Shown here: positions 32,293-40,678 of the stretch, piece by piece
Position numbering within the stretch: position 1 is the first letter of the stretch
Layout: each line of letters opens with the position of its first letter
From: an uncultured Dehalococcoidia bacterium
GTDB taxonomy: Bacteria; Chloroflexota; Dehalococcoidia; Lucifugimonadales; Australimonadaceae
NCBI GenBank assembly: GCA_958295525.1
Contig: OY282355.1
Location: 967,504 to 1,031,503 of the forward strand
Length of the DNA stretch: 64,000 nt
Reading direction: 5' to 3'
Notes under the pieces: model-generated
Seen by the model: only the letters and a program-made list of their open reading frames with translations
Told to the model about the DNA's origin: nothing
Database searches by the model: none
Program-made: the position numbers and the translations under genes

Positions 32293-33192
32293 ATGAGCGG
32301 CGTCGGACGCCTCGTAACCGCGATGGTCACGCCGTTCGACGCGGCGATGGAAGTGAACTACGCCCAAGCGCGGCGCCTCGCCTTAGCCCTCGTCGAATCC
32401 GGCAGCGACGCCCTCGCCGTCACCGGAACGACCGGCGAGAACCCCACCCTCGCCCACGAAGAAAACCTGCGCCTCTGGACGGAGGTCAAGGAAGCCGTCG
32501 GCGACTCCGCCGCCGTCATCGCAGGCTCCGGCGTCAACAGCACGGGCGAAACGCTGCGACTCGCGCGAATGGCCGAGCAGGCCGGCGCCGACGCTCATCT
32601 CCTCGTCGTCCCCTACTACAACAAGCCCACCCAAGAGGGGCTGTACCGCCACTTTATGGCCGTCGCCGAAAGCGCAAGCATCCCCTGCATCCTCTACAAC
32701 GTCCCCAGCCGAACCATCGTCAATATGACCGCCGAGACGACCCTCCGCATCGCCCGCGACGCCCCCAACGTCGTCGGCATTAAGGAAGCGTCCGGCGACC
32801 TCGCCCAAATCGCCGCCATCATCCGCGACGCGCCCGACGGCTTCCGCGTGTGGAGCGGCAACGACAGCGACACCTTCGCCGTCGTCAGCCTCGGCGGATG
32901 GGGCGTCGTCAGCGTCGCCTCCCACCTCATCGGGCGGCGGATCGCGCGCCTCATAGAGATGACCGCCGCCGGCGATCTCGCGGGCGCGGCGGCGGAGCAC
33001 AAACGCCAACTCCCCCTGGCGACCGGCCTCTTCACGCTCTCCAACCCCATCCCCGTCAAATACTGCCTGAACCGCGCGGGATTCGACGTCGGCGGCCTGC
33101 GCCTCCCCCTCGTCGAGGCCGACGCCCCAACCGCCGCCTTCCTCGACGCCCTCCTCGCCCAATACGAAATAGACCTCCCCATCCCCGCGTAG
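32293..33192 (+). CDS. dapA: 4-hydroxy-tetrahydrodipicolinate synthase
   Basis: A 299-residue (beta/alpha)8 aldolase of the DapA family, which condenses pyruvate with aspartate semialdehyde in lysine/diaminopimelate synthesis. The pyruvate-binding signature is VTGTTGENPTL. The catalytic Tyr is in LYNVPSRT (Y135) and the Schiff-base Lys in GIKEASGD (K164). GGGAGG precedes the ATG by 7 bases. Related lyases (N-acetylneuraminate or KDG aldolases) share the fold, but the YNVP and GIKEASGD motifs favour DapA. A remnant of a parD-type gene begins immediately after its stop codon in the same frame. Confidence 0.93.
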   Translation: MSGVGRLVTAMVTPFDAAMEVNYAQARRLALALVESGSDALAVTGTTGENPTLAHEENLRLWTEVKEAVGDSAAVIAGSGVNSTGETLRLARMAEQAGADAHLLVVPYYNKPTQEGLYRHFMAVAESASIPCILYNVPSRTIVNMTAETTLRIARDAPNVVGIKEASGDLAQIAAIIRDAPDGFRVWSGNDSDTFAVVSLGGWGVVSVASHLIGRRIARLIEMTAAGDLAGAAAEHKRQLPLATGLFTLSNPIPVKYCLNRAGFDVGGLRLPLVEADAPTAAFLDALLAQYEIDLPIPA

Positions 33193-33393
33193 GCGCTTAC
33201 GCTCTTGGACGAGCACGACGAACGCTTATCCCTCGCCGAGGACGACCTCCGCGCCAAAATCGAGGAGGGCATAGAGGCCGCGCGGACGGGCGACTACACC
33301 GACTACACCGACGAGACGCTGCCTCGTCTGGTCGAGGACGTCTCGATGCGGGCGAAGGAGAGGGCGAGGTTGGGCGAGAAGCGGCGCGCGTAA
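33193..33393 (+). pseudogene. 5'-truncated ParD-like antitoxin remnant
   Basis: The frame directly after the dapA stop reads ALTLLDEHDERLSLAEDD and then LRAKIEEGIEAARTGDYTDY. This matches the C-terminal half of ParD antitoxins (the LRxxIxEGxxxA region that wraps the toxin), but the N-terminal ribbon-helix-helix DNA-binding part is missing. A TTG at 33205 could in principle start a 62-residue peptide. The truncation point coincides with the end of dapA, so a deletion probably removed the promoter and 5' half. Family assignment is by eye only. Confidence 0.5.
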
Positions 33394-33398
33394 GCAAA

Positions 33399-33527
33399 AT
33401 GGCGACCTACCGGCTTGCCGCGCCTGCGGCGCAGGACTTGGACTGCACGGCAGCCGCGACCTTGCGCGGCTCTTCGTCTGACCAGCGAACGCTTGACCTA
33501 AGGGCTAGAATGACAGCCGCCCTATGA
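33399..33527 (+). pseudogene. Broken ParE-like toxin remnant
   Basis: Five bases after the ParD remnant an ATG opens MATYRLAAPAAQDLD, which looks like the N-terminus of ParE/RelE-family toxins. The following residues no longer fit the family and the frame ends at 42 residues, against about 95 for an intact toxin. Position and order (antitoxin then toxin) support a decayed parDE locus. The stop overlaps the start of the RNase D-like gene by 4 bases. Confidence 0.45.
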
Positions 33528-34648
33528 ACTCCCACGCGCTCATTGACTCCCAGCGCGGCTTGAACGCCGCCGTCGCCGCCCTCGCGTCCGCCCCCGCGCT
33601 CGCCGTCGACACGGAAGCCGACAGCCGCCACCGCTACCCGGAGAAGGTCTGCCTCATCCAACTCTCCGACGGCGCCGAGACCTACCTGGTGGACGCGCTC
33701 GCCGACCTCGACTACCGCGGATTGGGCCGCGCCTTCCGCGACCCCCGCGTCCAAAAGATCCTGCACGGCGGCGACTACGACCTCCGCTGCCTCGACCGCG
33801 ACTTCGGATTCGCCTTCGTCAACTGCTACGACACCTCCATCGCCGCCCGCTTCGCCGGACTCGAACGCTTCGGCCTCGCGCCGCTCCTCGAAGACCTCCT
33901 CGGCGTCAGCATCCCCAAAGACCAGAAACTCCGCCGCGCCGACTGGTCGCGCCGCCCGCTCTCGCCCGACGCCCTCGCCTACGCCGCCGCCGACGCCTTG
34001 CACCTGCCCGCCCTCCGCGACGCGCTCGACGACCGCCTCCGCTCGCTCGGCAGACAGGATTGGGTCGCCGAGGAGAACGCCCGCCTCGCCGAAGTCCGCC
34101 ACGCGCCCCCCGACCCGGAAACCGCGTTCCTCTCCGTCAAGGGAGCGAGCGCGCTCGACGAACGCGCCCTCGCCATCCTCAAAACGCTTTGCGCCTTCCG
34201 CGAGAGCGAGGCGCGCCGGCTGAACCGCCCGCCCGGCTACATCCTTTCCGCGCAAGCGCTCGTCTTCCTCTCGGCCAACCCCGACGCCGACCTTGCGAAA
34301 GCGCCCGGCCTCGGCCCCGTTCTCGTCCGCCGCTACGGGCGCGCCATCCGCGCCGCGCTCGCCGAGGGCAAAGCCGCCCCGCCCGAGCGCCGCCCGCGCC
34401 CCGAAGGGCCGTTCGCCCCGCGAATGACAAAGACTGAGAGCGCCGCGCTCGCCCGCCTCAAGAAATGGCGCGCCAACCTCGGCGCCGACTTGCGCCTCGA
34501 CCCCTCGCTCCTCTGGCCGATGCGAAGCCTCGAGCGCCTCGCCCGCGCCCCGCAGTCGCTCGACGCCGAACTGCAAGCCCCTGAAATCCGCGCCTGGCAG
34601 CGCAAGCAATTCGCCGCCGCCCTGCGCGCCGCCCTCCCCCGCCATTAA
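33524..34648 (+). CDS. rnd: Ribonuclease D-like 3'-5' exonuclease with HRDC domain
   Basis: A 374-residue protein. The DEDD exonuclease residues are seen at AVDTEAD (Exo I, D-x-E), HGGDYDLRCL (Exo II) and YAAADALHLPAL (Exo III). An HRDC-type helical region follows from about residue 205 (LCAFRESEARRLNRPPGYIL) and a second helical region lies at the C-terminus. RNase D trims 3' ends of stable RNA precursors such as tRNA. Length and domain order fit bacterial RNase D. It follows the broken toxin gene with a 4-base overlap. Confidence 0.88.
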   Translation: MNSHALIDSQRGLNAAVAALASAPALAVDTEADSRHRYPEKVCLIQLSDGAETYLVDALADLDYRGLGRAFRDPRVQKILHGGDYDLRCLDRDFGFAFVNCYDTSIAARFAGLERFGLAPLLEDLLGVSIPKDQKLRRADWSRRPLSPDALAYAAADALHLPALRDALDDRLRSLGRQDWVAEENARLAEVRHAPPDPETAFLSVKGASALDERALAILKTLCAFRESEARRLNRPPGYILSAQALVFLSANPDADLAKAPGLGPVLVRRYGRAIRAALAEGKAAPPERRPRPEGPFAPRMTKTESAALARLKKWRANLGADLRLDPSLLWPMRSLERLARAPQSLDAELQAPEIRAWQRKQFAAALRAALPRH

Positions 34649-34682
34649 CCCCCCGCCACGCCGCTCTTCCCCCTACTGCAAT

Positions 34683-34929
34683 CGTCATTCCCGCGTAGGC
34701 GGGAATCCAGTCGGCGCGCAAGCGCCGGACGATGCGCGTAGCGCATCGTCTCCAAATCACCCCCGGGGCCCCGTCATTCCCGCGTAGGCGGGAATCCTCG
34801 CCCCGGACGATGCGCGTAGCGCATCGTCTCCAAACCACCCCACGCGCCCCGTCATTCCCGCGTAGGCGGGAATCCAGTCGGCGCGCAAGCGCCCCCATTG
34901 CCCCGCCATTCCCGCGTAGGCGGGAATCT
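34683..34929 (+). repeat. Composite repeat cluster between the RNase D and methyltransferase genes
   Basis: This gap of about 420 bp holds four GTCATTCCCGCG elements (about 34683, 34772, 34850, 34904). Two copies of a second palindrome, GGACGATGCGCGTAGCGCATC, lie at about 34727 and 34804, both followed by GTCTCCAAA. The two families alternate, and a similar composite occurs at 39000-39112. The rest of the gap, to 35066, is C-rich and shows no gene. Confidence 0.8.
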
Positions 34930-35066
34930 CGCCCCCCTTGCCTCATCCTCCCCCCCCCCCCCGCGACATCCGCCCCTTGCGCCCCCTCCCTCCTCTCCCC
35001 TACGATTGCCCGCGCCATCGTTCGCGCAGCCAAGCATCCCGCAGCCATTCCTAGACGGAGAAAGCA

Positions 35067-36893
35067 ATGGCCTCAACCATAGAAGTCCCAGACGGCGTCG
35101 ACCTCAACGGCCCCCTCTACGTGACCAACGGCGCGCCGGTGATGAACCGCACCCTCGTCATCAGCGACAACCTCCCCGCCCTCCGCGCGATGCCCGACGA
35201 TTGCGTCGACCTCATCTACCTCGACCCGCCTTTCAACTCCGGCGCCGACTATCTCAACCCCATCGGCTTGCCCGAGGCCGAGGCGCGAGGCTTGCAGTAT
35301 GACCTCAAAATGCCCGTCCCCGGCGCCAACGAGCCCTACCAGACCGGCTTCCGCGACCACTTCCATATGAACGAATTCAACAAAGACGGAACGCCGAACG
35401 ACAACTGGAAGCCCGAGTGGGTGCGCGAGGTCGGACGCGTCGTTCCCTCGCTCCCCAGCGTCATTGCAATGGCGGGCTCCGCGCACTCCCCCTCTATGCA
35501 AGGCTACATCGCGTTTATGGCCATACGCCTCATCGAAATGCGCCGCGTGCTCAAGCCGAACGGCTCCATCTACCTCCACTGCGACGACACCGCGTCCCAC
35601 TACCTCAAGTCTGTGATGGACGCCATATTCGGAGCGCGCCGCTTCGTCAACAACATCATCTGGAAGCGCGCCATCGCGCACAACGACAAGCGCGGCCTCG
35701 GCCGCATCGCCGACCACGTCCTCCTCTACGCCAACGGCGACGACTTCACGTGGAATATGGAATCCCCGCTCGCCCGGAAATCCAACGCCGAGATACGAGC
35801 GACGTACCCCGAAACGGACGACGTGGGATGGTACCGCAGCGCCGACTTGACCGGCGCGGGCGCGCGCGGCGAGGAGTCCGTCCTGCCATGGAAAAACTAC
35901 GACGTCGCGGCGCGCGGCAGACATTGGGCGCCCCCTCTCCGCGACGGAACCTACGCCGACTACATTCAAGAGCATTTCATTCCCGACTACAAAGACATCG
36001 CGGGCGTTCACGCGCGCCTCGACGCGCTCGACGAAGCGGGCTTGATTCATCACCCGAAGGAAGGCGGCGTTTGGCCCGGCCTCAAGCGCTACGCCGACGC
36101 CGACCGCGGCTCCACTATCCAAAACATCATCGTCAGCCCCACCGGCTTCACCAACTACACCGCCCGGCGAGGCAGGGGCGGCGAGTACGTCGGCTACAAA
36201 ACGCAAAAACCCCTCAAACTGATCGAAATCTTCATCAAAGCGTCCAGTAACCCGGGCGACATCGTGCTCGACCCCTTCTGCGGATGCGCCACCACTCCCA
36301 TCGCCGCCGAGAACCTCAAGCGCCGCTGGATCGGCATGGACAGAGGCGTCGAGGCGTACCGCCAAGTGATCAACCGCATCCGCAAAACCTTCCCCGATAT
36401 GGCCACCGAAGGCGAGTCCGCCCTCGTGGAAAACCGCCGGTTCCACCGGGTCGACGCCCTCCCGGGACAGGACAACGACGCCCCTGTCGCCATCCCTATG
36501 GACGAGCCCGAGCCCCCGGAGCCCAAGTTGGAGTTGACCAAAGCCCAGCGGCGCGAACTGCTTGGTCGGCAGGAAGGCTTCTGCCTCGGTTGCGGCAACA
36601 AGCCCGATATGGAGCTCATGGAAGGCGACCACATCGTCCCCAAGATTATGAGCGGGCCTGAGGATATGGTGAACTTCCAACTCCTCTGCGGCTTCTGCAA
36701 CAACCGCAAGCGAACCAAGCCGATGCGGGACCTCTGGGACAAGAACGAGCGGGAGGGCTACCTCGTCTTTCGCCTCCGGATGGAGAACCTCTACAACGAG
36801 CGCGAAACCGAACGCCTCGCCGACCCTCGAATGGCCGCCCTCCGCGACTTCTGGCGCCCGGCCCCTCCCAACAACGCCCACCGCCGCCCCTAA
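35067..36893 (+). CDS. DNA methyltransferase (beta class, Mod-like) fused to a C-terminal HNH nuclease domain
   Basis: A 608-residue fusion. The methyltransferase has motif IV as LIYLDPPFNSG (residues 49-59) before motif I, VLDPFCGCATTPIAAE (about 401-416), the beta-class order of type III Mod and related N6-adenine or N4-cytosine enzymes. A linker rich in Pro and Glu (about 470-490) leads to an HNH domain: CLGCG (about 505), EGDHIVPK and LLCGFCNNRKRTK, which gives two zinc-binding CxxC pairs and the HNH His-Asn core. Methylation and cleavage activities on one chain would be a compact restriction-modification-like enzyme; alternatively the HNH part nicks or senses DNA. GGAG precedes the ATG. 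Repeat clusters flank it, and the next gene is a phage-type terminase. Confidence 0.9.
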   Translation: MASTIEVPDGVDLNGPLYVTNGAPVMNRTLVISDNLPALRAMPDDCVDLIYLDPPFNSGADYLNPIGLPEAEARGLQYDLKMPVPGANEPYQTGFRDHFHMNEFNKDGTPNDNWKPEWVREVGRVVPSLPSVIAMAGSAHSPSMQGYIAFMAIRLIEMRRVLKPNGSIYLHCDDTASHYLKSVMDAIFGARRFVNNIIWKRAIAHNDKRGLGRIADHVLLYANGDDFTWNMESPLARKSNAEIRATYPETDDVGWYRSADLTGAGARGEESVLPWKNYDVAARGRHWAPPLRDGTYADYIQEHFIPDYKDIAGVHARLDALDEAGLIHHPKEGGVWPGLKRYADADRGSTIQNIIVSPTGFTNYTARRGRGGEYVGYKTQKPLKLIEIFIKASSNPGDIVLDPFCGCATTPIAAENLKRRWIGMDRGVEAYRQVINRIRKTFPDMATEGESALVENRRFHRVDALPGQDNDAPVAIPMDEPEPPEPKLELTKAQRRELLGRQEGFCLGCGNKPDMELMEGDHIVPKIMSGPEDMVNFQLLCGFCNNRKRTKPMRDLWDKNEREGYLVFRLRMENLYNERETERLADPRMAALRDFWRPAPPNNAHRRP

Positions 36894-36905
36894 CCCGCCC
36901 CTTAC

Positions 36906-37024
36906 CGTCATTCCCGCGTAGGCGGGAATCTCGCCCCCATGACGGAGCGCGCAGCGCATCGCCGTTCCCGTGTAGACGGGAATCCCGCCCTCCCCCGCCC
37001 GTCATTCCCGCGTAGGCGGGAATC
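36906..37024 (+). repeat. Three inverted-repeat elements between methyltransferase and terminase genes
   Basis: Copies at about 36906, 36960 (a variant, CCCGTGTAGACGGG, whose stem changes are compensatory) and 37000. A GACGGAGCGCGCAGCGCATCG element lies between the first two. The compensatory substitution suggests that the hairpin itself is maintained. Confidence 0.8.
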
Positions 37025-37098
37025 TCGCCCCCACCCCATCCCCATAATGCGACACATGCCCCTATTGCATTCCCCAATTAGTTGCGATACTGTCAACT

Positions 37099-38979
37099 AT
37101 GAGTCTCATCGCCAAACTCTTCAACCGCCCACAGCGCGACGCTCGCCCCAAGCCTCGCAGAGGCCGCGACGCGACGCGCTGCGCCTCCTGCGGCCACCAG
37201 CCGTCGCGCCCTGACCGCGAACGCAGGAAGGGCGCCACGCCCGCCCTCGCCCAGTTCCGCGACGACCCCGCCGGCTTCATCGCGCACGCCCTCCCTAACG
37301 CAGGCCAACCCTACGCCAAGCAGATCGAAATGCTCGACCTCGTCGCCAACCACCGCCGAATCTCCATCGTCGGTTGCAACGGCTCCGGCAAAGACTGGGC
37401 AGCAGCGCGCATCATCCTCTGGTGGCTCGAAACCCGCCCCGCCGCCAAAGTTGTCGTCCTCGCGCCGACGCAACGCCAAATCGAGTACATCCTCTGGCCC
37501 GAAATCGCAACCGCCGTCGCAAACGCCGACGTGCAACTCTCCGGCAAACTCACCAAGAGCCGCTACACCATCTCCGCCGACCGCTTCGGCGTCGCGTTCT
37601 CCACGAACAAACCCGACCGCGTGCAGGGCTTCCATTCGCCGCAACTCCTCGTCATCGTAGACGAGGCGCACGGCGTGGAGCAACCCTACATTGACGCGGC
37701 GATCCGCCTCAACCCCACGAAATTCCTGATGATCGGCAACGCCCTCTCACGCCCAGGCGAGTTCTACGATTCGCATCACGCCAAGCAGGTGGCCTACGCC
37801 CGCCTTCGCATCTCCGCCCTCGACACGCCGAATCTGATCGAAGGCGCCGAGCCTGTCCCCGGCCTCATCACGCCGGAGGACATCGCCGACAAAGCGCTCA
37901 TCTGGGGCGAAGATCACCCGCTGTTCCGCTCCTCCGTCTACGCCGAGTTCCCGGACGCCGAGGACAACTCGCTCGTGGGTCGCAAGGCCGTTGAGACCGC
38001 GATGGCGGAGTCCGCTCCGTCCGGCGCAGGCGCCCCCACGGAAGAGGACGATGCCCGCGAGCCCGTGTACATCGGCGTCGACGTCGCGCGGTTCGGCGCC
38101 GACAAGTCCGTGCTGATCGCAAGGCGCGGTCAGCGCGTGATCGCGACGAAATCGCTCGACCGCGAGATGGACACGATGCGCGTCGCGGGCGAGACGGCGC
38201 TGATGGCGAACGACCTCAACGCCGAGGCGGTGTTCGTTGACGAGAACGGAGTCGGCGGAGGCGTGTGCGACCGCCTGAAGGAGGTCGGCGCGCCCGTCTA
38301 CGGCGTGCAATTCGGACGCCGCGCCCCGCATCCGACGCGGTTCGCCAACCTGCGCTCCGAAATCTTCTGGGAGTTGCGCCGCTTGATGAACGACCATCTC
38401 ATCGCCCTCCCGCAAGACGAAATCCTCGCCGCGCAACTCCTCTCTTTGCGCTACGACGTCACGAGTTCCGGGCAAGTGAAGTTGGAGAGCAAGCGCGAAA
38501 CGCGCAAGAAAGGCGTGCCCTCTCCTGACCGCGCCGACGCTTTGGCCTTGGCGTTTATGCGCCCGCCGTCCCTCCAGATTTGGACGGGCTACGAGCCCTT
38601 CCTGCGCGCTCGCGCCCCTGCCGGCGTCCCCCTCCCGCCCCCCGCCCCTGACGACCCGCCAGACGACGATGATGATGGCGATGATGGTGGTGACCGTCAT
38701 TCCCGCGAAGGCGGGAATCCCGCATCCGTGACGGAGCGCGCAGCGCATCGTCATTCCCGCGAAGGCGGGAATCCCGCATCCCATAACGCCTCGCCGGGCG
38801 CCGCAAGCGCCTACGGAGATCGTCATTCCCGCGAAGGCGGGAATCTCGCCCCCGTGACGGAGCGCGCAGCGCCCCGTCATTCCCGCGTAGGCGGGAATCC
38901 CGCATCCCCTGACGCGGACGCGAACGCAGACGCCGCCTACGCGGAGGAAATCGCCCGCAACAGGTTCTTCGTAGGATGA
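37099..38979 (+). CDS. Phage-type terminase large subunit-like protein with repeat-encoded C-terminal tail
   Basis: A 626-residue protein. The ATPase half has a Walker-A-like GCNGSGKDW (about 92-100), motor strands KVVVLAPTQRQ and Walker B LLVIVDEAHG (about 184-193). The nuclease half starts at YIGVDVARFGADKS (about 324), has the second acidic cluster VDENGVGG, and ends near PDRADALALAFM. Terminase large subunits package phage DNA. Residues from about 515 are different: a Pro/Asp linker, then four in-frame copies of the inverted repeat read as RHSREGGNPA and RHSRVGGNPA, separated by VTERAA from the second repeat family. The tail is therefore repeat-derived. No portal, capsid or small terminase gene is nearby, so this is an orphan or domesticated gene. 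Confidence 0.85.
   Translation: MSLIAKLFNRPQRDARPKPRRGRDATRCASCGHQPSRPDRERRKGATPALAQFRDDPAGFIAHALPNAGQPYAKQIEMLDLVANHRRISIVGCNGSGKDWAAARIILWWLETRPAAKVVVLAPTQRQIEYILWPEIATAVANADVQLSGKLTKSRYTISADRFGVAFSTNKPDRVQGFHSPQLLVIVDEAHGVEQPYIDAAIRLNPTKFLMIGNALSRPGEFYDSHHAKQVAYARLRISALDTPNLIEGAEPVPGLITPEDIADKALIWGEDHPLFRSSVYAEFPDAEDNSLVGRKAVETAMAESAPSGAGAPTEEDDAREPVYIGVDVARFGADKSVLIARRGQRVIATKSLDREMDTMRVAGETALMANDLNAEAVFVDENGVGGGVCDRLKEVGAPVYGVQFGRRAPHPTRFANLRSEIFWELRRLMNDHLIALPQDEILAAQLLSLRYDVTSSGQVKLESKRETRKKGVPSPDRADALALAFMRPPSLQIWTGYEPFLRARAPAGVPLPPPAPDDPPDDDDDGDDGGDRHSREGGNPASVTERAAHRHSREGGNPASHNASPGAASAYGDRHSREGGNLAPVTERAAPRHSRVGGNPASPDADANADAAYAEEIARNRFFVG
38695..38900 (+). repeat. Four inverted-repeat elements inside the terminase coding sequence
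   Basis: Copies at about 38695, 38749, 38821 and 38875, all in frame and coding for HSREGGNP-type peptides. TGACGGAGCGCGCAGCG elements lie between them at about 38728 and 38855. The spacings keep the frame open to the stop at 38979. Confidence 0.85.
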
Positions 38980-38999
38980 GCGCCGCGATGAAAATTACG

Positions 39000-39200
39000 C
39001 CCTGCCCGCGAAGGCGGGAATCCAGACGGCGCGCAAGCGCCGGACGATGCGCGCAGCGCATCGTCTCCAAACCACCCCACGCGCATCGTCATTCCCGCGA
39101 AAGCGGGAACCTACTGGGAAGCGCACCCACGCAAAAGCGGGGAACCTGTGGTCCCGCCGGGGCGCGACGGGGGCGAGATTCCCGCCTTCGCTGGAATGAC
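39000..39200. repeat. Repeat-filled gap upstream of tldD
   Basis: Between the terminase stop and tldD (about 320 bp) are a partial element at 39000, the GGACGATGCGCGCAGCGCATC palindrome at about 39043, an element at 39087 and an inverted, slightly degenerate copy at about 39176. The final 100 bases before tldD hold AGGAG 9 bases before its ATG; no gene is seen. Confidence 0.75.
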
Positions 39201-39301
39201 GATAGGGGGGCGCACGCGCCGCGCAGGATCGGAATATGCGCCGCGGGGCGTAATCCGCTAAACTTGACGCCGCCGGGGAATTCCCGCAGGAGCCAAAACC
39301 T

Positions 39302-40678
39302 ATGGACGACCGGATGCGCGACCGCATCGAAGCCGCTCTCAAAGAGGCGGGCGGGCAGTACGTGGAAGTGCATATCGAGGAGGCGTCGTCCTCCACGATC
39401 CGCTACCGCGGACGCGACCTCGAGGAGATCGGGCGAGGCGCCGCCGTCGGCGGCAACGTCCGCGCGCTCGCGGGAGGCGGCTGGGGATTCGCGTCGTTCA
39501 ACGACCTCGACAGCCTCGAGGCGAAAGCGCGGCAGGCCGTCGAGCAGGCGCGCGTCATCGGCGGCGAGCGGATCGAACTCGCCGAGACGCCCCCCGTCGT
39601 CGACCGCGTGCCCCCCGTCATCGGACGCGACCCCGGCGCGCTGCCCCTCGCCGACAAAAAGGCCGTGCTCGACGAGTACGCCGACGCGATGATGAGCGTC
39701 GAGGGCGTGCAATCGTGCGCCGTCGGCTACGCCGACGCGCGGCGGCGGATGGTCTACGCCAACTCCGAAGGCTCCTACGTCGATCAGGAGCGCGTGGACG
39801 TGAGCCTCCGCCTCAACGCGCAGGCGCGCAACGGCGCGGACGTCCAGCAGTACGGCGTGAGCCTCGGCAGTTTGGGCGATTTCGAGTTCGTGACGAATCT
39901 GCGGGAGCGCGCGCAGGAAGCGGCGGAGAAGGCCGTCGCCCTGTTGGACGCGCCCGAGGTGAAGGGCGGCGAGTACACCGTCGTCCTCGACCCCGTGCTC
40001 GCGGGCGTGTTCATTCACGAGGCGTTCGGCCACCTCTCGGAGGCCGACCACATCTACGCCGAGCCCCGCCTGCAGGAACTGATGCGGCCGGGCAAACGCT
40101 TCGGCGGCGCGCACCTCAACGTCAAGGACGGCGCGACCGTTCCGCGCCCCACGCTGCGCGGCTCCTATCTCTACGACGACGAGGGCGTGCAAGGGCAGGA
40201 AACCGACCTCATCCGCGAGGGCGTGCTCGTCGGGCGGCTGCATTCCCGCGAAACCGCCGCGAAACTCGGCGAGCGCCCCACCGGCAACGCCCGCGCCCTC
40301 AACTACCGCTTCGCCCCCATCGTCCGAATGACCAACACGTTCATCGTCCCCGGCGAGGCGAGCGTGGACGACCTCTTCGCCGGCGTGGAGGACGGCCTCT
40401 ACGTCAAGAACTGGTACGGCGGCCAGACTTCTATGGAGATGTTCACCTTCTCCGCCGGAGAGGCTTACCGCATCCGCAACGGCGAAATCGCCGAACTCTG
40501 CCGCCCCGTGATGCTCTCCGGCAACGTCTTCGCCACTCTCCACAATATAGACGCCATCGCCAACGACTTGGATATGAACGAGGGCGGCGGATGCGGCAAA
40601 GCGGGGCAAAGCCCGCTCCCCGTCTCCAACGGCAGCCCGCACGTCCGCATCCGCAAGTGCCTCATCGCGGGGGCGTAG
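39302..40678 (+). CDS. tldD: TldD metalloprotease subunit
   Basis: A 458-residue TldD. The zinc-binding HEAFGH (HExxxH) is at residues 239-244 and the C-terminal cysteine region is GGGCGKAGQSPLP. With TldE (PmbA) it forms a hetero-oligomeric protease that degrades unstructured peptides and, in other bacteria, trims microcin- or CcdA-type substrates. The tldE gene follows with a short overlap, so the pair is complete. AGGAG lies 9 bases before the ATG. No obvious ribosomally made peptide precursor is present next to it. Confidence 0.95.
   Translation: MDDRMRDRIEAALKEAGGQYVEVHIEEASSSTIRYRGRDLEEIGRGAAVGGNVRALAGGGWGFASFNDLDSLEAKARQAVEQARVIGGERIELAETPPVVDRVPPVIGRDPGALPLADKKAVLDEYADAMMSVEGVQSCAVGYADARRRMVYANSEGSYVDQERVDVSLRLNAQARNGADVQQYGVSLGSLGDFEFVTNLRERAQEAAEKAVALLDAPEVKGGEYTVVLDPVLAGVFIHEAFGHLSEADHIYAEPRLQELMRPGKRFGGAHLNVKDGATVPRPTLRGSYLYDDEGVQGQETDLIREGVLVGRLHSRETAAKLGERPTGNARALNYRFAPIVRMTNTFIVPGEASVDDLFAGVEDGLYVKNWYGGQTSMEMFTFSAGEAYRIRNGEIAELCRPVMLSGNVFATLHNIDAIANDLDMNEGGGCGKAGQSPLPVSNGSPHVRIRKCLIAGA

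Noticed and set aside
32850-33527. A 225-codon frame overlapping dapA and the following gap
   Set aside because: Only its last 42 codons, from the ATG at 33399, look natural (ParE-like remnant). The rest is a shadow of dapA.
39715-40656. Long N-terminal extension of TldE into tldD
   Set aside because: The extension is an Arg-rich shadow of tldD; the TldE family begins at the EQARAAAERIL region.
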